Shown: one piece after another, positions 7,533 through 17,376 of the stretch
Numbering within the stretch: the first letter of the stretch is position 1
How the letters are laid out: the number at the start of each line of letters is the position of its first letter
Assembly: GCF_002156385.1 (NCBI RefSeq)
Contig: NZ_MVJM01000003.1
Span: forward strand, 855,504 to 919,503
Direction of reading: 5' to 3'
Length of the DNA stretch: 64,000 nucleotides
From: Halalkalibacter urbisdiaboli
GTDB lineage: Bacteria > Bacillota > Bacilli > Bacillales > Bacillaceae_D
Translations under genes and position numbers: made by a program
Notes under the pieces: generated by a model
Told to the model about the DNA's origin: nothing
Seen by the model: only the letters and a program-made list of their open reading frames with translations
Database searches by the model: none

Positions 7533-8006
7533 ATGACTAAACCGATCGCCTTAACGAATATCACGATTATTCAAAAAGATACGGCTAATAAAATTCGACA
7601 TGCCTTTATTGAGGGATTTGATGCACCTCTTCATTTTGGGGTACATGGAGGCGTCAAAGATTTCTACGGTGTTCACACAGAGGTTGAAAATCCTTCCACA
7701 CTTGATCATATCGTCGCAGCAGCGGGTGGCTGACTGGTTGGAACCCTTTCAGGCGCGCTGGAGGCGCGTAAAATTCCAACATCGCCAAATAAAGTCGAGG
7801 CCCAAGTCCAAGGTACAATTGAAGCACCTGAGGGCGTGTTGAAAATTACAAAAATCAGTTGTCACTACTCACTTAAAGTTCCAAAGGGGAAAACGGCAGC
7901 GGCAGAACGAGCATTATCTGTATTTGAACAAGGTTGTCCAGTTGCGCAAACACTTAAGGGAGCTGTCGATTTTATTCATAGCTGGGATATTATTGAGATA
8001 GACTAA
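7533..8006 (+). CDS. OsmC-family protein, probable selenoprotein (in-frame TGA at 7731-7733)
   Basis: OsmC/Ohr-family proteins reduce organic peroxides with a conserved cysteine pair. Read through the TGA at codon 67, the frame gives 157 residues, a normal family length. The TGA falls in HIVAAAGG-U-LVGTLSGALEAR, exactly where the family has its peroxidatic cysteine; the second family cysteine is present in EQGCPVAQTLKGAV (C135). An extra cysteine is at 110. The coding signal continues without disturbance for 90 codons after the TGA. A two-tier hairpin follows it (7737-7780). The start has AAGGAGTGTGATGTGAT before the ATG and a terminator follows the gene. A simple nonsense mutation is the alternative. 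Confidence 0.85.
7737..7780 (+). promoter_or_regulatory. Candidate bacterial SECIS element of the OsmC-family gene
   Basis: A lower 7-bp stem (GTTGGAA, 7737-7743, with TTCCAAC, 7774-7780) and an upper 6-bp stem (GCGCGC, 7753-7758, with GCGCGT, 7764-7769) close on the 5-nt loop TGGAG. The loop starts 25 nt after the TGA and has G at its second position. This agrees with the bacterial SECIS rules as I know them: loop 16-37 nt after UGA and G in the first two loop bases. SelB would bind the upper stem-loop. Confidence 0.75.
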
Positions 8007-8007
8007 T

Positions 8008-8045
8008 ACAAAAAAACCTGCATAATATTGCAGGTTTTTTTGTAT
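8008..8045. terminator. Terminator after the OsmC-family gene
   Basis: AAACCTGCA pairs with TGCAGGTTT around a 6-nt loop, extended by A/T pairs and followed by a T run. It can act in both directions, serving the convergent kinase-like gene too. Confidence 0.85.
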
Positions 8046-8082
8046 TAAATATGCGAAGGATAATGATTTAATACAAACCATG

Positions 8083-8760
8083 TTATTTTATAAATTTAAT
8101 AAGTTTTAAGACATTTTTCATGAATTCATCAAACGTTGAAAATTGATTGTTTCGTTGATTGTACCATTTACGGACAGTTTCTAATAACCAAGAAGGTACA
8201 CTTTTTCCATCAATTAGATGATAATATTCGAAATAAGCTTTTCTTAAATGCTCCCATCTAAAATCATTTCCCGGTTTAGTATATTCAGAAACATCTAGGA
8301 TTTTAGCACGATCATTTTGTAGGATAATATTTTTTAAATGAATATCACGTGGATTTAATCCTTTATTAATTGCATAAGTCCTAGCATCCTCAACGTCAAG
8401 AATTACTTGCTCAGGGATTTGCACCCCTTGTAGGAGACAGTCATATAGCGTCAACCCTTCTTCGTAACTTAACACAAGGTAGTTTTCAGTTGAAGCAAAG
8501 CATTTGGAGAAATAAGGTGATTCTCCAAGTTTGTGATAGACCTTTTCTTCTATTTGAACTTTATCTAGCTTCGCACTTGCATACACTTTAAATGCATATG
8601 ACGGAATCGCAACGGATTGAAAAACTGCCGCATCAGTTCCAACTCCGATACATCGTAAATCATCAGGGCTGCCACTAATTGATACTGGTTCGTTGTTGCG
8701 GTTTGATGTAACAGATATATTAGATAAGGATTTAGCTGCAAGGACCCAGTCGTTATTCAT
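8083..8760 (-). CDS. Protein kinase-like protein (YrzF-type)
   Basis: A 225-residue protein with a compact protein kinase fold. A glycine-rich segment IGVGTDAAVFQS lies near residue 38, and AFKVYASAKL carries the probable ATP-anchoring lysine. The catalytic loop is RDIHLKNIILQ near residue 138. The usual metal-binding DFG is replaced by DVSEY near residue 155. This resembles the small Bacillus kinase-like proteins YrzF/YbdM. Its substrate is unknown. It stands alone, convergent with the OsmC-family gene. Confidence 0.7.
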   Translation of the reverse strand: MNNDWVLAAKSLSNISVTSNRNNEPVSISGSPDDLRCIGVGTDAAVFQSVAIPSYAFKVYASAKLDKVQIEEKVYHKLGESPYFSKCFASTENYLVLSYEEGLTLYDCLLQGVQIPEQVILDVEDARTYAINKGLNPRDIHLKNIILQNDRAKILDVSEYTKPGNDFRWEHLRKAYFEYYHLIDGKSVPSWLLETVRKWYNQRNNQFSTFDEFMKNVLKLIKFIK

Positions 8761-8869
8761 AAATTCCTCCTAACCTCATGTTATAGTCCGATTAAATAAT
8801 GGCTACAGTTTTCCTTAATTAAACATACTAAAAAACTTATCTGTTATGTGTAATTATTGTTTCACAAAT

Positions 8870-8900
8870 AGCCGAATCCACAATAACCCGTGGTTCGGCT
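8870..8900. terminator. Hairpin downstream of the nitroreductase gene
   Basis: AGCCGAATCCAC and GTGGTTCGGCT form an imperfect stem of about 11 bp with one unpaired base. The T run on the minus strand is weak, so termination is only probable. Confidence 0.5.
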
Positions 8901-9019
8901 TTGGTTTGCTTAGTCAACTTATAGTAGTAGTTTACTTCATTCTAAAAAAAGATCCACATGAATTTTAGCTTAATTATAGAAAATCTTTTTTGTACAAAAG
9001 ACGCTTGAGGCAGTATTCC

Positions 9020-9700
9020 TTACTTTATCCACTTTATGATGTCTTTACGATCTTTTCTCGTTTTAGGACGTGGTTCATTTTCACGATAACCAAAGGCGAC
9101 CATTACGGAAATATCTAGATGTCCATTCTCTAGAAGACCTTCTTCCTCTAAAAGTGTATGAACAGATTCATAATGAAACCCTTCGATTGGACATGAATCA
9201 ATTCCAATTTGCGCTGCAGCTGTCATCATATTACCTAAAGCAATATATGTTTGTTTCCCAGCCCAGTCTAACATCGTTCGGTCGTTATCGAGTAAGTTTA
9301 AGTCATTTTCTTGGAAATCTTTATATCTTGTGTTTATAACGGTTTCAAGCATATCCTCTGGCATGCCTTTCACTTCTGTCATGTGTTGTGTAATATATGC
9401 TGAATCATATTTCGTATCCTTGATCGTTCTAGCTAATATAAGAACAAAGTGACTGGCTGTTAGCAGCTGCCCTTGTGCCCCCCACGTTATTGCTTTTAAT
9501 TTTTCTCTTAGCTCTTGATTTTGAACAACGACAAACTTCCAAGGCTCAAGGCCAATTGAGCTTGGTGAGAGTCGTGCGGTTTCTAATATAAAATCAAAGT
9601 CCTCATCTGAGATTTTTTTTGTAGGATCAAACTTTTTCGTTGCATGACGGAAATGGAACGCTTCAAGAATTTCCCGTTTTTTCTTTATATAATCTATCAT
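9020..9700 (-). CDS. NAD(P)H-dependent oxidoreductase, nitroreductase family (YfkO-like)
   Basis: FMN-dependent reductase of 226 residues. The N-terminal [20 protein letters not shown] segment and the motif [20 protein letters not shown] are the nitroreductase FMN-binding region; [13 protein letters not shown] near residue 168 and [12 protein letters not shown] near the C-terminus are also typical. The family reduces quinones, nitroaromatics or flavins. It lies just downstream of a broken Old Yellow Enzyme gene, in the same direction; the two flavin reductases probably once formed an operon. Confidence 0.85.
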   Translation of the reverse strand: MIDYIKKKREILEAFHFRHATKKFDPTKKISDEDFDFILETARLSPSSIGLEPWKFVVVQNQELREKLKAITWGAQGQLLTASHFVLILARTIKDTKYDSAYITQHMTEVKGMPEDMLETVINTRYKDFQENDLNLLDNDRTMLDWAGKQTYIALGNMMTAAAQIGIDSCPIEGFHYESVHTLLEEEGLLENGHLDISVMVAFGYRENEPRPKTRKDRKDIIKWIK

Positions 9701-9719
9701 CTAATATTCGGCTCCTTTA

Positions 9720-10832
9720 TTACACACCAGGGAACCATCCAGGTGTGTTTATTATCACATTCCATAATGGATCAGGAATATCTAAACGTTTTTGTCCTTC
9801 CTTATCTAAAGTTGTTTCAATATCGTATTCTAAGCCTTGTTCGACTTTCTGGACCCAATCTGGCTCAATAATTAATTCTCGTCCTAAAGCAATTAAGGGA
9901 GTGCCGCTTTGTTGGACTTTAACAGCGTCGTCCGCGGTTTGGATGGAGCCAACACCGATTATAGGCATACGGCCTTGAACTTTTTTATTTATTAAGTCGA
10001 TTCTACTATGTTCTCCATCTATCGCCTTGCAGTAGACCAGAAATCCATTAAGGATACGTGCAGATAATCTATCGGTTGATTTGCTAATGCATCGACTAAT
10101 TCAAGTGTATCTGCCATAGTAATCCCTGGTGTTTCTGGTTCCTCTGGTGAGAAACGATATCCAACAATAAAGGGTTCTTTTGCATATGTGTCCACAACTT
10201 TTTTAACCTCATCAACGATTGCCAGTGGAAAGGCTAATCGCTTTTGTAAACTTCCACCCCACTCATCTTCTCGTCGATTTGAATGAGGTGAGAAGAATTG
10301 ATGAATTAAGTAACCATTAGCTCCATGTATTTCAACTCCATCAAAACCGGCTTCGATTGCACGTCGTGTCGTCTCACCGAAATCTTTAATAATGGTCCGA
10401 ATTTCTTCACCTTTCAACGCACGAGGAATATGTGCATTTGGCTGTTCAGCTGGTACTGCACTTGCACTAACGATATCACCATTTGGAACTAGCTCTGGAG
10501 GACACATTCTTCCTCCATGGAAAATTTGAAGAATAGCTTTTGCACCTTGTTCTTTAATGGTTGTTGCGAGCTTACATAGCCCGTGAATCATCTGAATCTC
10601 CAGCAAATTCGCCTTTAAATCCTTTGCCGTTAGCTGAAACATAAATGCAAGCAGTAATAACCATTCCCGGCCCTTTTGAGCGACGAGCATAATATATAAG
10701 CTCATCATCCGAAACGGTTCCATCCGCATTTGACGAAAAATGAGTCATTGGTGCCAGAACAATTCGATTTTTTAATCGAATACCGTTCGAAAAGGTAAAC
10801 GGTTCAAATAGTGATTGATATTTTTGATTCAT
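9720..10832 (-). pseudogene. Old Yellow Enzyme-family NADH:flavin oxidoreductase, two frameshifts
   Basis: The protein is recognisable across three reading frames. The first piece starts MNQKYQSLFEPFTF with a GGAGG site and runs to GEFAGDSDD near 10590. The second holds AKAILQIFHGGRMCPPELV, GFDGVEIHGANGYL and LHVSLMDFW, ending near 10020. The third begins around GRMPIIGVGSIQTADDA and ends NTPGWFPGV at 9720. The first shift fits a loss of about five bases. The stops met are TAG and TAA, so selenocysteine is not an explanation. Catalytic and FMN motifs are otherwise well kept, which suggests recent decay or sequence errors. Confidence 0.8.
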
Positions 10833-10978
10833 GTTAAACCTCCAAGGTAAAATAGATAAGTAATCTGTAATAAAAAAAGATACATTTATGGTATAAATTA
10901 AGACCAAAACTTTTTGCGAAATGGTTTGTATGGAAAACGAATACTGTCATCTTAATTTATATAAGTTTATCCTGTCAA

Positions 10979-11126
<148 letters not shown>

Positions 11127-11208
11127 TTAGATTTATCTAATTGGAAAATACATACTTTTATAAAATAGAGGTACGCTAAATGGGAATAAATTGTAGGAGG
11201 CATAGCAC

Positions 11209-11352
11209 GTGACAAAAGAAAATAAAAGTAACCGAAAGCAAAAAAAAGGTTCTGCAATTGAACAATGGCAGGAAGATCCGTTTCGAAAAGAAGCAATTGA
11301 AAAGAACAATATTAAAGATTTTGACCGTGCGTGGGAAGACGACAGACTTTAA
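11209..11352 (+). CDS. Small hydrophilic protein, 47 residues
   Basis: Starts at GTG with GTAGGAGG seven bases upstream. The protein is lysine-rich at the N-terminus and continues SAIEQWQEDPFRKEAIEKNN and FDRAWEDDRL. The coding look is good but I do not recognise a family. Similar tiny hydrophilic proteins are common in Bacillus spore gene sets. Confidence 0.6.
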   Translation: MTKENKSNRKQKKGSAIEQWQEDPFRKEAIEKNNIKDFDRAWEDDRL

Positions 11353-11370
11353 ATTCATTAGAGCTAAACT

Positions 11371-11509
11371 ATGTTAGAAAAGAAGGAAAGTATGAAAGAA
11401 ATATTACAGCTAGTAAAAGAAGAGCTTGAACAAACGTTTAATCATCCCAAAGGGGGATGACTTAAGAAATAGCATTGAACAGTTTCAGTCCGCATTGCAA
11501 CAACAATGA
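11371..11509 (+). pseudogene. Small gene with a one-base frameshift
   Basis: ATG at 11371 opens MLEKKESMKEILQLVKEE and reaches FNHPKGG followed by TGA. If one G of the GGGGG run at 11453-11457 is removed, the frame continues as GDDLRNSIEQFQSALQQQ to a stop at 11509, giving a plausible 45-residue helical protein. A homopolymer indel, real or a sequencing error, is the simplest reading. The function is unknown. Confidence 0.5.
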
Positions 11510-11652
11510 TTGAGGATACATCCGTGCATTAACATAGGCTCAACATGCAAAAAGTGAGCATGGACAAGGAGATATCTCATTGTCAGCTGCATTTGGTGAA
11601 GTGTGTAATGGTTTGTACGCTAAGAATCCATCATAATTATAACAGCATTGCA

Positions 11653-11697
11653 CTGCACCTCTAATTGTTAGTCTAACAATTAGAGGTGCAGTTTTTT
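11653..11697. terminator. Strong bidirectional terminator before cysI
   Basis: A perfect 19-bp stem (CTGCACCTCTAATTGTTAG with its complement) with almost no loop is followed by TTTTTT. It separates the small plus-strand genes from the convergent cysJI operon. The interval 11510-11652 shows no gene. Confidence 0.9.
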
Positions 11698-11745
11698 AAG
11701 CAAAAAAACAGAAGTCTTTTCTGGACTTCTGTCTCAAAGGTTGTA

Positions 11746-13467
11746 TTAATCATGAAAGTTTGTTCCGTCCGTGACCGCTTTAATCACACCAGCACGAATG
11801 ACATAATCACCAAAGTGTTCGCCTTCCTCACGCTCTTTAGAATAGCGAGAAAGTAGGGTACGAAGTTCGGTTAAAATCTCAGCTTCGCCAATATTTTCGC
11901 GATACATTTTATTTAACCGGCTACCATCAAAGGCGGCACCAAGGTACATGTTGTATTTGCCTGGTGCTTTACCGATAAAACCGATTTCTCCTAGTGTTGG
12001 GCGAGCACAGCTGTTTGGACAACCAGTCATTCGAATCGTAATTTCTTTGTCTCTTAAACCATTTTCATCGATAATTTCGTCAATTTTATCAAGTAAAGTT
12101 GGTAAATAACGCTCTGCTTCAGCCATAGCTAACCCACATGTTGGCAACGCAACACAAGCAAGTGAACTTCGACGAATAGCAGAATAATGTTTTCCATCAG
12201 TTAGATTGTATTGTTCAATCAGTTCATTAATTTTCTTCTTTTTTGAACTTGATACATTAGCGATCACTAGATTTTGATTGGCTGTTAGACGGAAATCGCC
12301 CTTATGGATTTTGGCAATTTCACGTAAGCCAGTCATTAATTTATAATCCTCATAATCAGTAATACGACCACCTTGAATAAATAATGTGAAATGCCACTTC
12401 CCTTTCACACCTTTTACCCAACCGTAGCGATCACCGTTATGATCAAAATGAAATGATTTCGCTTCATCAAGGCTCCAGCCAAGACGCTGTTCAAGTTCAT
12501 TTTTCACTGTTTCTACTCCAAGTCGATCAACTGTATATTTGAAACGAGCATTTTTACGTTCAGATCTGTTTCCGTAATCACGTTGGATCGTAATAATTTT
12601 TTCAGCAACATCATAAATTTGCTCTGGTTTACAGTAACCAATAACTTTAGCAAGCTGTGGGTATGTTTCTTTATCTCCATGAGACATCCCCATCCCACCA
12701 CCAATCGCGACATTAAATCCGATTAGCTTGTCGTCTTCTACAATCGCAATAAAACCTAGGTCTTGTGAAAATACGTCAATATCATTTGAAGGTGGTACCG
12801 CAACCCCGATTTTAAATTTTCTTGGTAAATAAAGAGGACCATACATAGGTTCGGTTTCTTCTTCTACTTCCGGTGTTCCAGCGACAAGTTCTTCATCGAG
12901 CCAAAGCTCATGATAAGCTCTAGTACGAGGTAATAAATCATCACTTAATTGTTTAGACCATTTAAAGACTTCAGCATGAACCTCTGATTGATATGGATTC
13001 GGATTACACATTACATTTCGGTTAACATCACCACAAGCAGCAATTGTATCTAAAAGCGATTCATGAATTTCCTGAATGGTTTTCTTCATATTCCATTTCA
13101 ATATTCCGTGCATTTGAAACGCTTGACGTGTAGTAAGTTTTAACGTGCCATTTCCGTATTTTTGTGCTAAGTCATCCATTACCAGCCACTGTTTAGGCGT
13201 AGATACTCCCCCTGGCGTACGAACACGAAGCATAAACTGATAAGCAGGTTCAAGCTTTTGTTTTTGTCGTTCATTACGAAGGTCTCGATCATCCTGTAAG
13301 TAGCTCCCGTGGAATTTCATGAGACGGTTGTCATCATCCGAGATACCAGCACTTATCCGATCAATCATTGATTCTTTAAGTGTCCCGCGTAAATAATTAC
13401 TTTCTCGTTTTATACGTTCTACATCACTCGGCGGGCCTTCCGGTGCTTTTAATCCTTTATTTACCAT
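11746..13467 (-). CDS. cysI: Sulfite reductase (NADPH) hemoprotein beta subunit
   Basis: Reduces sulfite to sulfide in assimilatory sulfur metabolism, using a coupled siroheme and [4Fe-4S] cluster. The protein has 573 residues from the ATG at 13467, chosen because GAAGGGAG lies upstream; an in-frame codon eight residues earlier overlaps that site. The cluster cysteines are visible in [12 protein letters not shown] and [11 protein letters not shown] near residues 440-490. [11 protein letters not shown] and [10 protein letters not shown] are also family motifs. It is the second gene of a cysJI operon, 33 bp after cysJ. Confidence 0.95.
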   Translation of the reverse strand: MVNKGLKAPEGPPSDVERIKRESNYLRGTLKESMIDRISAGISDDDNRLMKFHGSYLQDDRDLRNERQKQKLEPAYQFMLRVRTPGGVSTPKQWLVMDDLAQKYGNGTLKLTTRQAFQMHGILKWNMKKTIQEIHESLLDTIAACGDVNRNVMCNPNPYQSEVHAEVFKWSKQLSDDLLPRTRAYHELWLDEELVAGTPEVEEETEPMYGPLYLPRKFKIGVAVPPSNDIDVFSQDLGFIAIVEDDKLIGFNVAIGGGMGMSHGDKETYPQLAKVIGYCKPEQIYDVAEKIITIQRDYGNRSERKNARFKYTVDRLGVETVKNELEQRLGWSLDEAKSFHFDHNGDRYGWVKGVKGKWHFTLFIQGGRITDYEDYKLMTGLREIAKIHKGDFRLTANQNLVIANVSSSKKKKINELIEQYNLTDGKHYSAIRRSSLACVALPTCGLAMAEAERYLPTLLDKIDEIIDENGLRDKEITIRMTGCPNSCARPTLGEIGFIGKAPGKYNMYLGAAFDGSRLNKMYRENIGEAEILTELRTLLSRYSKEREEGEHFGDYVIRAGVIKAVTDGTNFHD

Positions 13468-13500
13468 GAGTAAATAACTCCCTTCAATCAAAAATCAAAA

Positions 13501-15330
13501 TCAATATACATCACGTTGATAACGTTTTTGTTGTTGCATATCAGCAACATAGGCTTCAGCTTTTTCACGATTCATATTGCCTTCTGTTTGAATTATCTCA
13601 ATTAATGTTTCGTGAACATCATGTGCCATATGTTTTTCATCGCCACATACATAGAAAACAGCGCCTTCTTGAAGCCAATTGAATAATTCGTTACTTTGCT
13701 CGCGCATACGGTGCTGAACGTAAACTTTTTCTTCTGTGTCGCGTGAGAACGCAACATCCATTTTTGTTAGGACACCATCTTTAATCCACTTTTGCCACTC
13801 AGTTTGGTAAAGGAAATCTGTTACGAAATGCTGGTCTCCGAAGAATAACCATGACTTTCCTTCTGCTCCAATCTCCTCTCGTTCCTGCATAAACGAACGG
13901 AAAGGTGCGATTCCTGTTCCTGGACCAACCATAATAATTGGAGTATCGGGGTTTTCTGGAAGCTTGAAATTTTGATTGCTTTGAATAAAGATTGGTAACG
14001 TATCCCCTGGTTTGATACGTTCTGCAGTTAAAATGGAACATACACCGTTTCGTTCACGTCCGTGTGCTTCAAAACGGACAGCTCCAATTGTTAAATGGAC
14101 TTCTTCTGGATTCGCTTCAAGACTACTTGCGATTGAATATAGCCGAGCGGGCATTTTTCTAAGCATGGAGATCAACTCTTGCGCAGTTCCTTTCCATGGT
14201 CCAAAATCGTTAATTAAATCAAGCAAGTCTCTTCCATATATATATTCTTTTATTACTTTTTCTCCACTTGATAATAGTTCTTGTAAAGCATCATTTGCCA
14301 AACGTTTTGCAGCTTGTTCAAGCAGAGGCTTTGTTAAAACAGTTATTTCAACATTTGATAGTAGAGCTTCTCTTAACGGACGAACATCTCCTTGCTTATT
14401 AACGGTAACATTCTCACTAGAATCGAATTTCAACTCGTCTAACAGCCTGTCTACAAGTTCTGGATCGTTTTCAGGATAAATACCTAAACTGTCACCAGGT
14501 TTGTAAGTTAGACCTGACCCTTCTAATGATAATTCAAGATGACGCGTCTCTTTATTTGAACCGCGACCGTTTAAGTTGATATTTTCAAGTACCTCGGCTC
14601 TAAACGGGTTTGTTCTTGAATAGATAGTCTCACTAGCTGGTTGAGTTACTGCTATCGTAGATGTTGGACTACTTCCACTTTGAGCTTTGCTTAAGCCATT
14701 AATGACTCCTTCAAGCCACTCTGCTGCCGGTTCTTCAAAATCAAGGTCACAATCCACTCTTGAGTAAAGACGTGTGCCACCAAGCTCCTCTAAACGTTCG
14801 TCAAATTCTTTTCCTGTTTGACAGTAAAATTCATATGAACTATCACCAAGTGCCAACACAGAATACCGAAGCTCATCTAATTTAGGAGCCCGACGACCAT
14901 GAAGAAATTCATGAAATGATAGAGCGTTATCAGGGGGATCTCCTTCACCGTGTGTACTGACGACAATCAATAAATTTTCAACTTTCTTTAGACTGTTCGG
15001 TTTAAAATCGTTCATTGAACTTACAGTGGCATTAAAGCCACGTCCTTCAAGTGTCTTTCCAGCGTTTTCGGCAAGACCTTGGGCATTTCCTGTCTGTGAC
15101 CCATATAAAATGGTAATGTCTTTTGAGATTGGTTTTGCTTGTTCAACCTGTTCAGTGGGGATTTCTGGTGTTTGCTCTACTCCTGTTGTAGTCACTGGTT
15201 GTGATGCAGCAAGATACCCACAAAGCCATACTTTTTGAGATTCTGTTAATGTCGGTAGAAGACGATTTAGGAGATCTACCTGCTCCTGATTGAACGGACT
15301 ATTCGTAACCTGAAGTTGCAACTTTTCCAC
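13501..15330 (-). CDS. cysJ: Sulfite reductase (NADPH) flavoprotein alpha subunit
   Basis: Carries electrons from NADPH through FAD and FMN to CysI. The 609-residue protein has a flavodoxin domain (YGSQTGNAQGLAENAG near 75, STHGEGDPPDNA near 130), a FAD domain with ARLYSIASS near 393, and an NADPH domain with GPGTGIAPFRSF near 470 and the C-terminal KRYQRDVY. The order of domains is that of CysJ. It ends in TGA. About 260 bp without a gene lie upstream (15331-15589); I saw no riboswitch there. Confidence 0.95.
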   Translation of the reverse strand: MEKLQLQVTNSPFNQEQVDLLNRLLPTLTESQKVWLCGYLAASQPVTTTGVEQTPEIPTEQVEQAKPISKDITILYGSQTGNAQGLAENAGKTLEGRGFNATVSSMNDFKPNSLKKVENLLIVVSTHGEGDPPDNALSFHEFLHGRRAPKLDELRYSVLALGDSSYEFYCQTGKEFDERLEELGGTRLYSRVDCDLDFEEPAAEWLEGVINGLSKAQSGSSPTSTIAVTQPASETIYSRTNPFRAEVLENINLNGRGSNKETRHLELSLEGSGLTYKPGDSLGIYPENDPELVDRLLDELKFDSSENVTVNKQGDVRPLREALLSNVEITVLTKPLLEQAAKRLANDALQELLSSGEKVIKEYIYGRDLLDLINDFGPWKGTAQELISMLRKMPARLYSIASSLEANPEEVHLTIGAVRFEAHGRERNGVCSILTAERIKPGDTLPIFIQSNQNFKLPENPDTPIIMVGPGTGIAPFRSFMQEREEIGAEGKSWLFFGDQHFVTDFLYQTEWQKWIKDGVLTKMDVAFSRDTEEKVYVQHRMREQSNELFNWLQEGAVFYVCGDEKHMAHDVHETLIEIIQTEGNMNREKAEAYVADMQQQKRYQRDVY

Positions 15331-15544
15331 CTCGCATTAAAGTGATGTTATTAAAAACATATTTTACTAATTCCTTTATAAGAAAAATGATAATTTAATC
15401 GTATCTTCCCATTTGTTATAAGTCAAATTGTTAATTCTTATCGCAATCATATGAAAAAATTATGATTAACTTAATTTAGTCTTTAAAGGTTTTCTAATCA
15501 ACTTAATCATGGATTAATAAGATATGTTAAATGTAAAATAAAGC

Positions 15545-15582
15545 AATTAAAAAGGCACAAAAGCGTACAAACGCTTTTGTGC
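15545..15582 (-). terminator. Terminator after the phospholipase D-family gene
   Basis: On the minus strand GCACAAAAGCG pairs perfectly with CGCTTTTGTGC around a 6-nt loop, then CCTTTTTAATT follows. Confidence 0.85.
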
Positions 15583-15589
15583 AAAGAAC

Positions 15590-17023
15590 CTATAACAGGT
15601 TTTCGATAAAGCGAGTTAATCCTGAAGAAAGCCTAGCTACCGTTACTTTTAACGTTGATACCCTTTTTTCTTTGACGGATGGATGTCTTCGATAGGAACC
15701 ATCGTTGTTGACTAATAGGCTCCCTTCGTTTATGACAGGGTCAATTTTATCTTTTAATTGACGCGCAAAAGCTTCACTATCAATCACAACCATCACTTCA
15801 GTATTTAAATATGCACTTCGCGGGTCTAAATTAAAAGAACCAACTAAGCAAATTCGATGATCGAATATAAAAGTTTTCGTATGGTGCGACTCTGAAGGTC
15901 CTTGGAATTCGTATACATCAATCCCTGAATTAACAATTTTTTTCCGGTAACGATTGTAGCCTGAGTAGGCCATTATATTTGGGCTAGCTGCAAGTGAATT
16001 TGTAAGCGCTTCGATTTCGTGAGCATTTGTATTCTTTTTGTTTAAATACCTCAACATATTTGATGTCGGAATGATGTAAGGACTTTGGATGAATATGGAG
16101 TCCTTTGCCTTTTTCATCAAGTCCGAGATTTCATACCAAATCCACGGTTCTTTATTTAATCGCTCAATTGGATTGTGAATAAACGTTACCTTGTTTGTTG
16201 GTAACGAACGTTCCTCCCAATTCAAATCAAGTTGAACCATATTAGGTTGAGAAAGTGGTAATTGTTTAAAATGCTCTCTATATTTATCGAGTACTTTCTC
16301 TGCCAATGTTTGTTGCTTGTTTGTTAACGTAGAAATTGGAATATTTGAGAAGGGATGATTCCAAACATAGTCATAATACTTTTTAATTTGAGAAAGAACG
16401 CTACCGCCTATTTCGTTCGGAGCTTTATTGATAATGACAACGTCTCGGTCATTTTTCGCTCCATTACAGCCAGGTGGTGCAAAATATTTATCCCCTATGT
16501 TACGACCACCAATCATCGCCATTCTATCATCGACAATGATCAACTTATCATGAAGCCTGTTATTCCATTTCCAAGGTCTAAGTATATCGAATGGCTCGTA
16601 AAATTTTAACTGGATATTTGGATGATAAGTAAAGGAATAGAGAATCTCTTTCTTCTTTTTCTTTAAGCTATGAAAGATTCCATCCAAATGAATCCGAATC
16701 TTTACACCCCTATCTGCAGCGTCTACAACGCTAGCAAGGAATATTTCACTTGTTGTACCAGGATGGATGGAATAATATGAGATATCTAATGTTTTCTGAG
16801 CGTTTTCGATCAGGTTAATTCTTGCAATTGCTGACTCATGTCTTTCTTCTACGAGCACAACTCGATCTTGGGAGGGTTTATCTCCATAAAAACGTTGAGA
16901 AGTATGTTCATTTTGATAAGAACTCTTTTTATGCTTATGAATTTTGAAAACAATGACGCCAGAGATGAAGGCATAGACGACATATAGACCGATGATAATC
17001 GCTGCTATGTAAATAAGAATCAT
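15590..17023 (-). CDS. Phospholipase D-family protein (cardiolipin synthase-like)
   Basis: Membrane-anchored protein of 477 residues with one N-terminal hydrophobic segment (residues 2-25). Two HKD catalytic motifs are seen: HDKLIIVDDRMAMIGGRN near residue 160 and HTKTFIFDHRICLVGSFN near residue 380. The family transfers or hydrolyses phosphatidyl groups; cardiolipin synthases usually have two membrane segments, and only one is clear here. So it may be a phospholipase D-like enzyme with another substrate. It is a single gene ending in a strong terminator. Confidence 0.8.
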   Translation of the reverse strand: MILIYIAAIIIGLYVVYAFISGVIVFKIHKHKKSSYQNEHTSQRFYGDKPSQDRVVLVEERHESAIARINLIENAQKTLDISYYSIHPGTTSEIFLASVVDAADRGVKIRIHLDGIFHSLKKKKKEILYSFTYHPNIQLKFYEPFDILRPWKWNNRLHDKLIIVDDRMAMIGGRNIGDKYFAPPGCNGAKNDRDVVIINKAPNEIGGSVLSQIKKYYDYVWNHPFSNIPISTLTNKQQTLAEKVLDKYREHFKQLPLSQPNMVQLDLNWEERSLPTNKVTFIHNPIERLNKEPWIWYEISDLMKKAKDSIFIQSPYIIPTSNMLRYLNKKNTNAHEIEALTNSLAASPNIMAYSGYNRYRKKIVNSGIDVYEFQGPSESHHTKTFIFDHRICLVGSFNLDPRSAYLNTEVMVVIDSEAFARQLKDKIDPVINEGSLLVNNDGSYRRHPSVKEKRVSTLKVTVARLSSGLTRFIENLL

Positions 17024-17136
17024 AAAAGCACCTCGTTAGCTAATAGTTAACACCCTCAGTTTGAAAGCTCTTGTTTTTTACTATTCTCTTTAAGGGTGCT
17101 TTTTATGAAGGCTATGAGAAAAAAACGACACTAGCC

Positions 17137-17357
17137 GAGGGCATTGAAGCAATGTGCGGAGCCGTTTCCATCTTTTTAAAAGTCTGCTATAAGGAGGACA
17201 CTGAAAAACCTTCTTAAGTAACTCAAAGAAGAAGTAATGGCTTCGCACGTTGCACGCCTTGCTACGAAAAAGTCACTCGTAGCAAGGCTTTCAAAATCGG
17301 GCAACGGCTACGCACATTACTTAAAGGGACTGAAAAAGGGTGAGTTTCCCTTTTTCA
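17137..17357. repeat. Three-hairpin dispersed repeat, copy B with an inverted fragment
   Basis: Positions 17197-17357 match copy A at 7053 through all three hairpins, including GCCTTGCTACGA/TCGTAGCAAGGC and ACTGAAAAAGGG/CCCTTTTTCA. A short inverted fragment (GCAATGTGCGGAGCCGTTTCC, split around 17149-17169) precedes it. The element fills the 353-bp space between trhO and the phospholipase D-family gene. No coding potential is seen. Confidence 0.8.
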
Positions 17358-17376
17358 TAGCTAGAATTAAGGAATG

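Noticed and set aside
9720-10832. Selenocysteine or programmed frameshift as explanation for the broken Old Yellow Enzyme gene
   Set aside because: The in-frame stops are TAG and TAA and the frames differ; two ordinary indels explain it.
11371-11463. TGA at 11458 in a small gene as a Sec codon
   Set aside because: A TAG follows three codons later in that frame, whereas a one-base shift restores good coding sequence.
15331-15589. Riboswitch or attenuator upstream of cysJI
   Set aside because: No S-box, T-box or other conserved leader pattern was seen; only the terminator of the neighbouring gene is clear.
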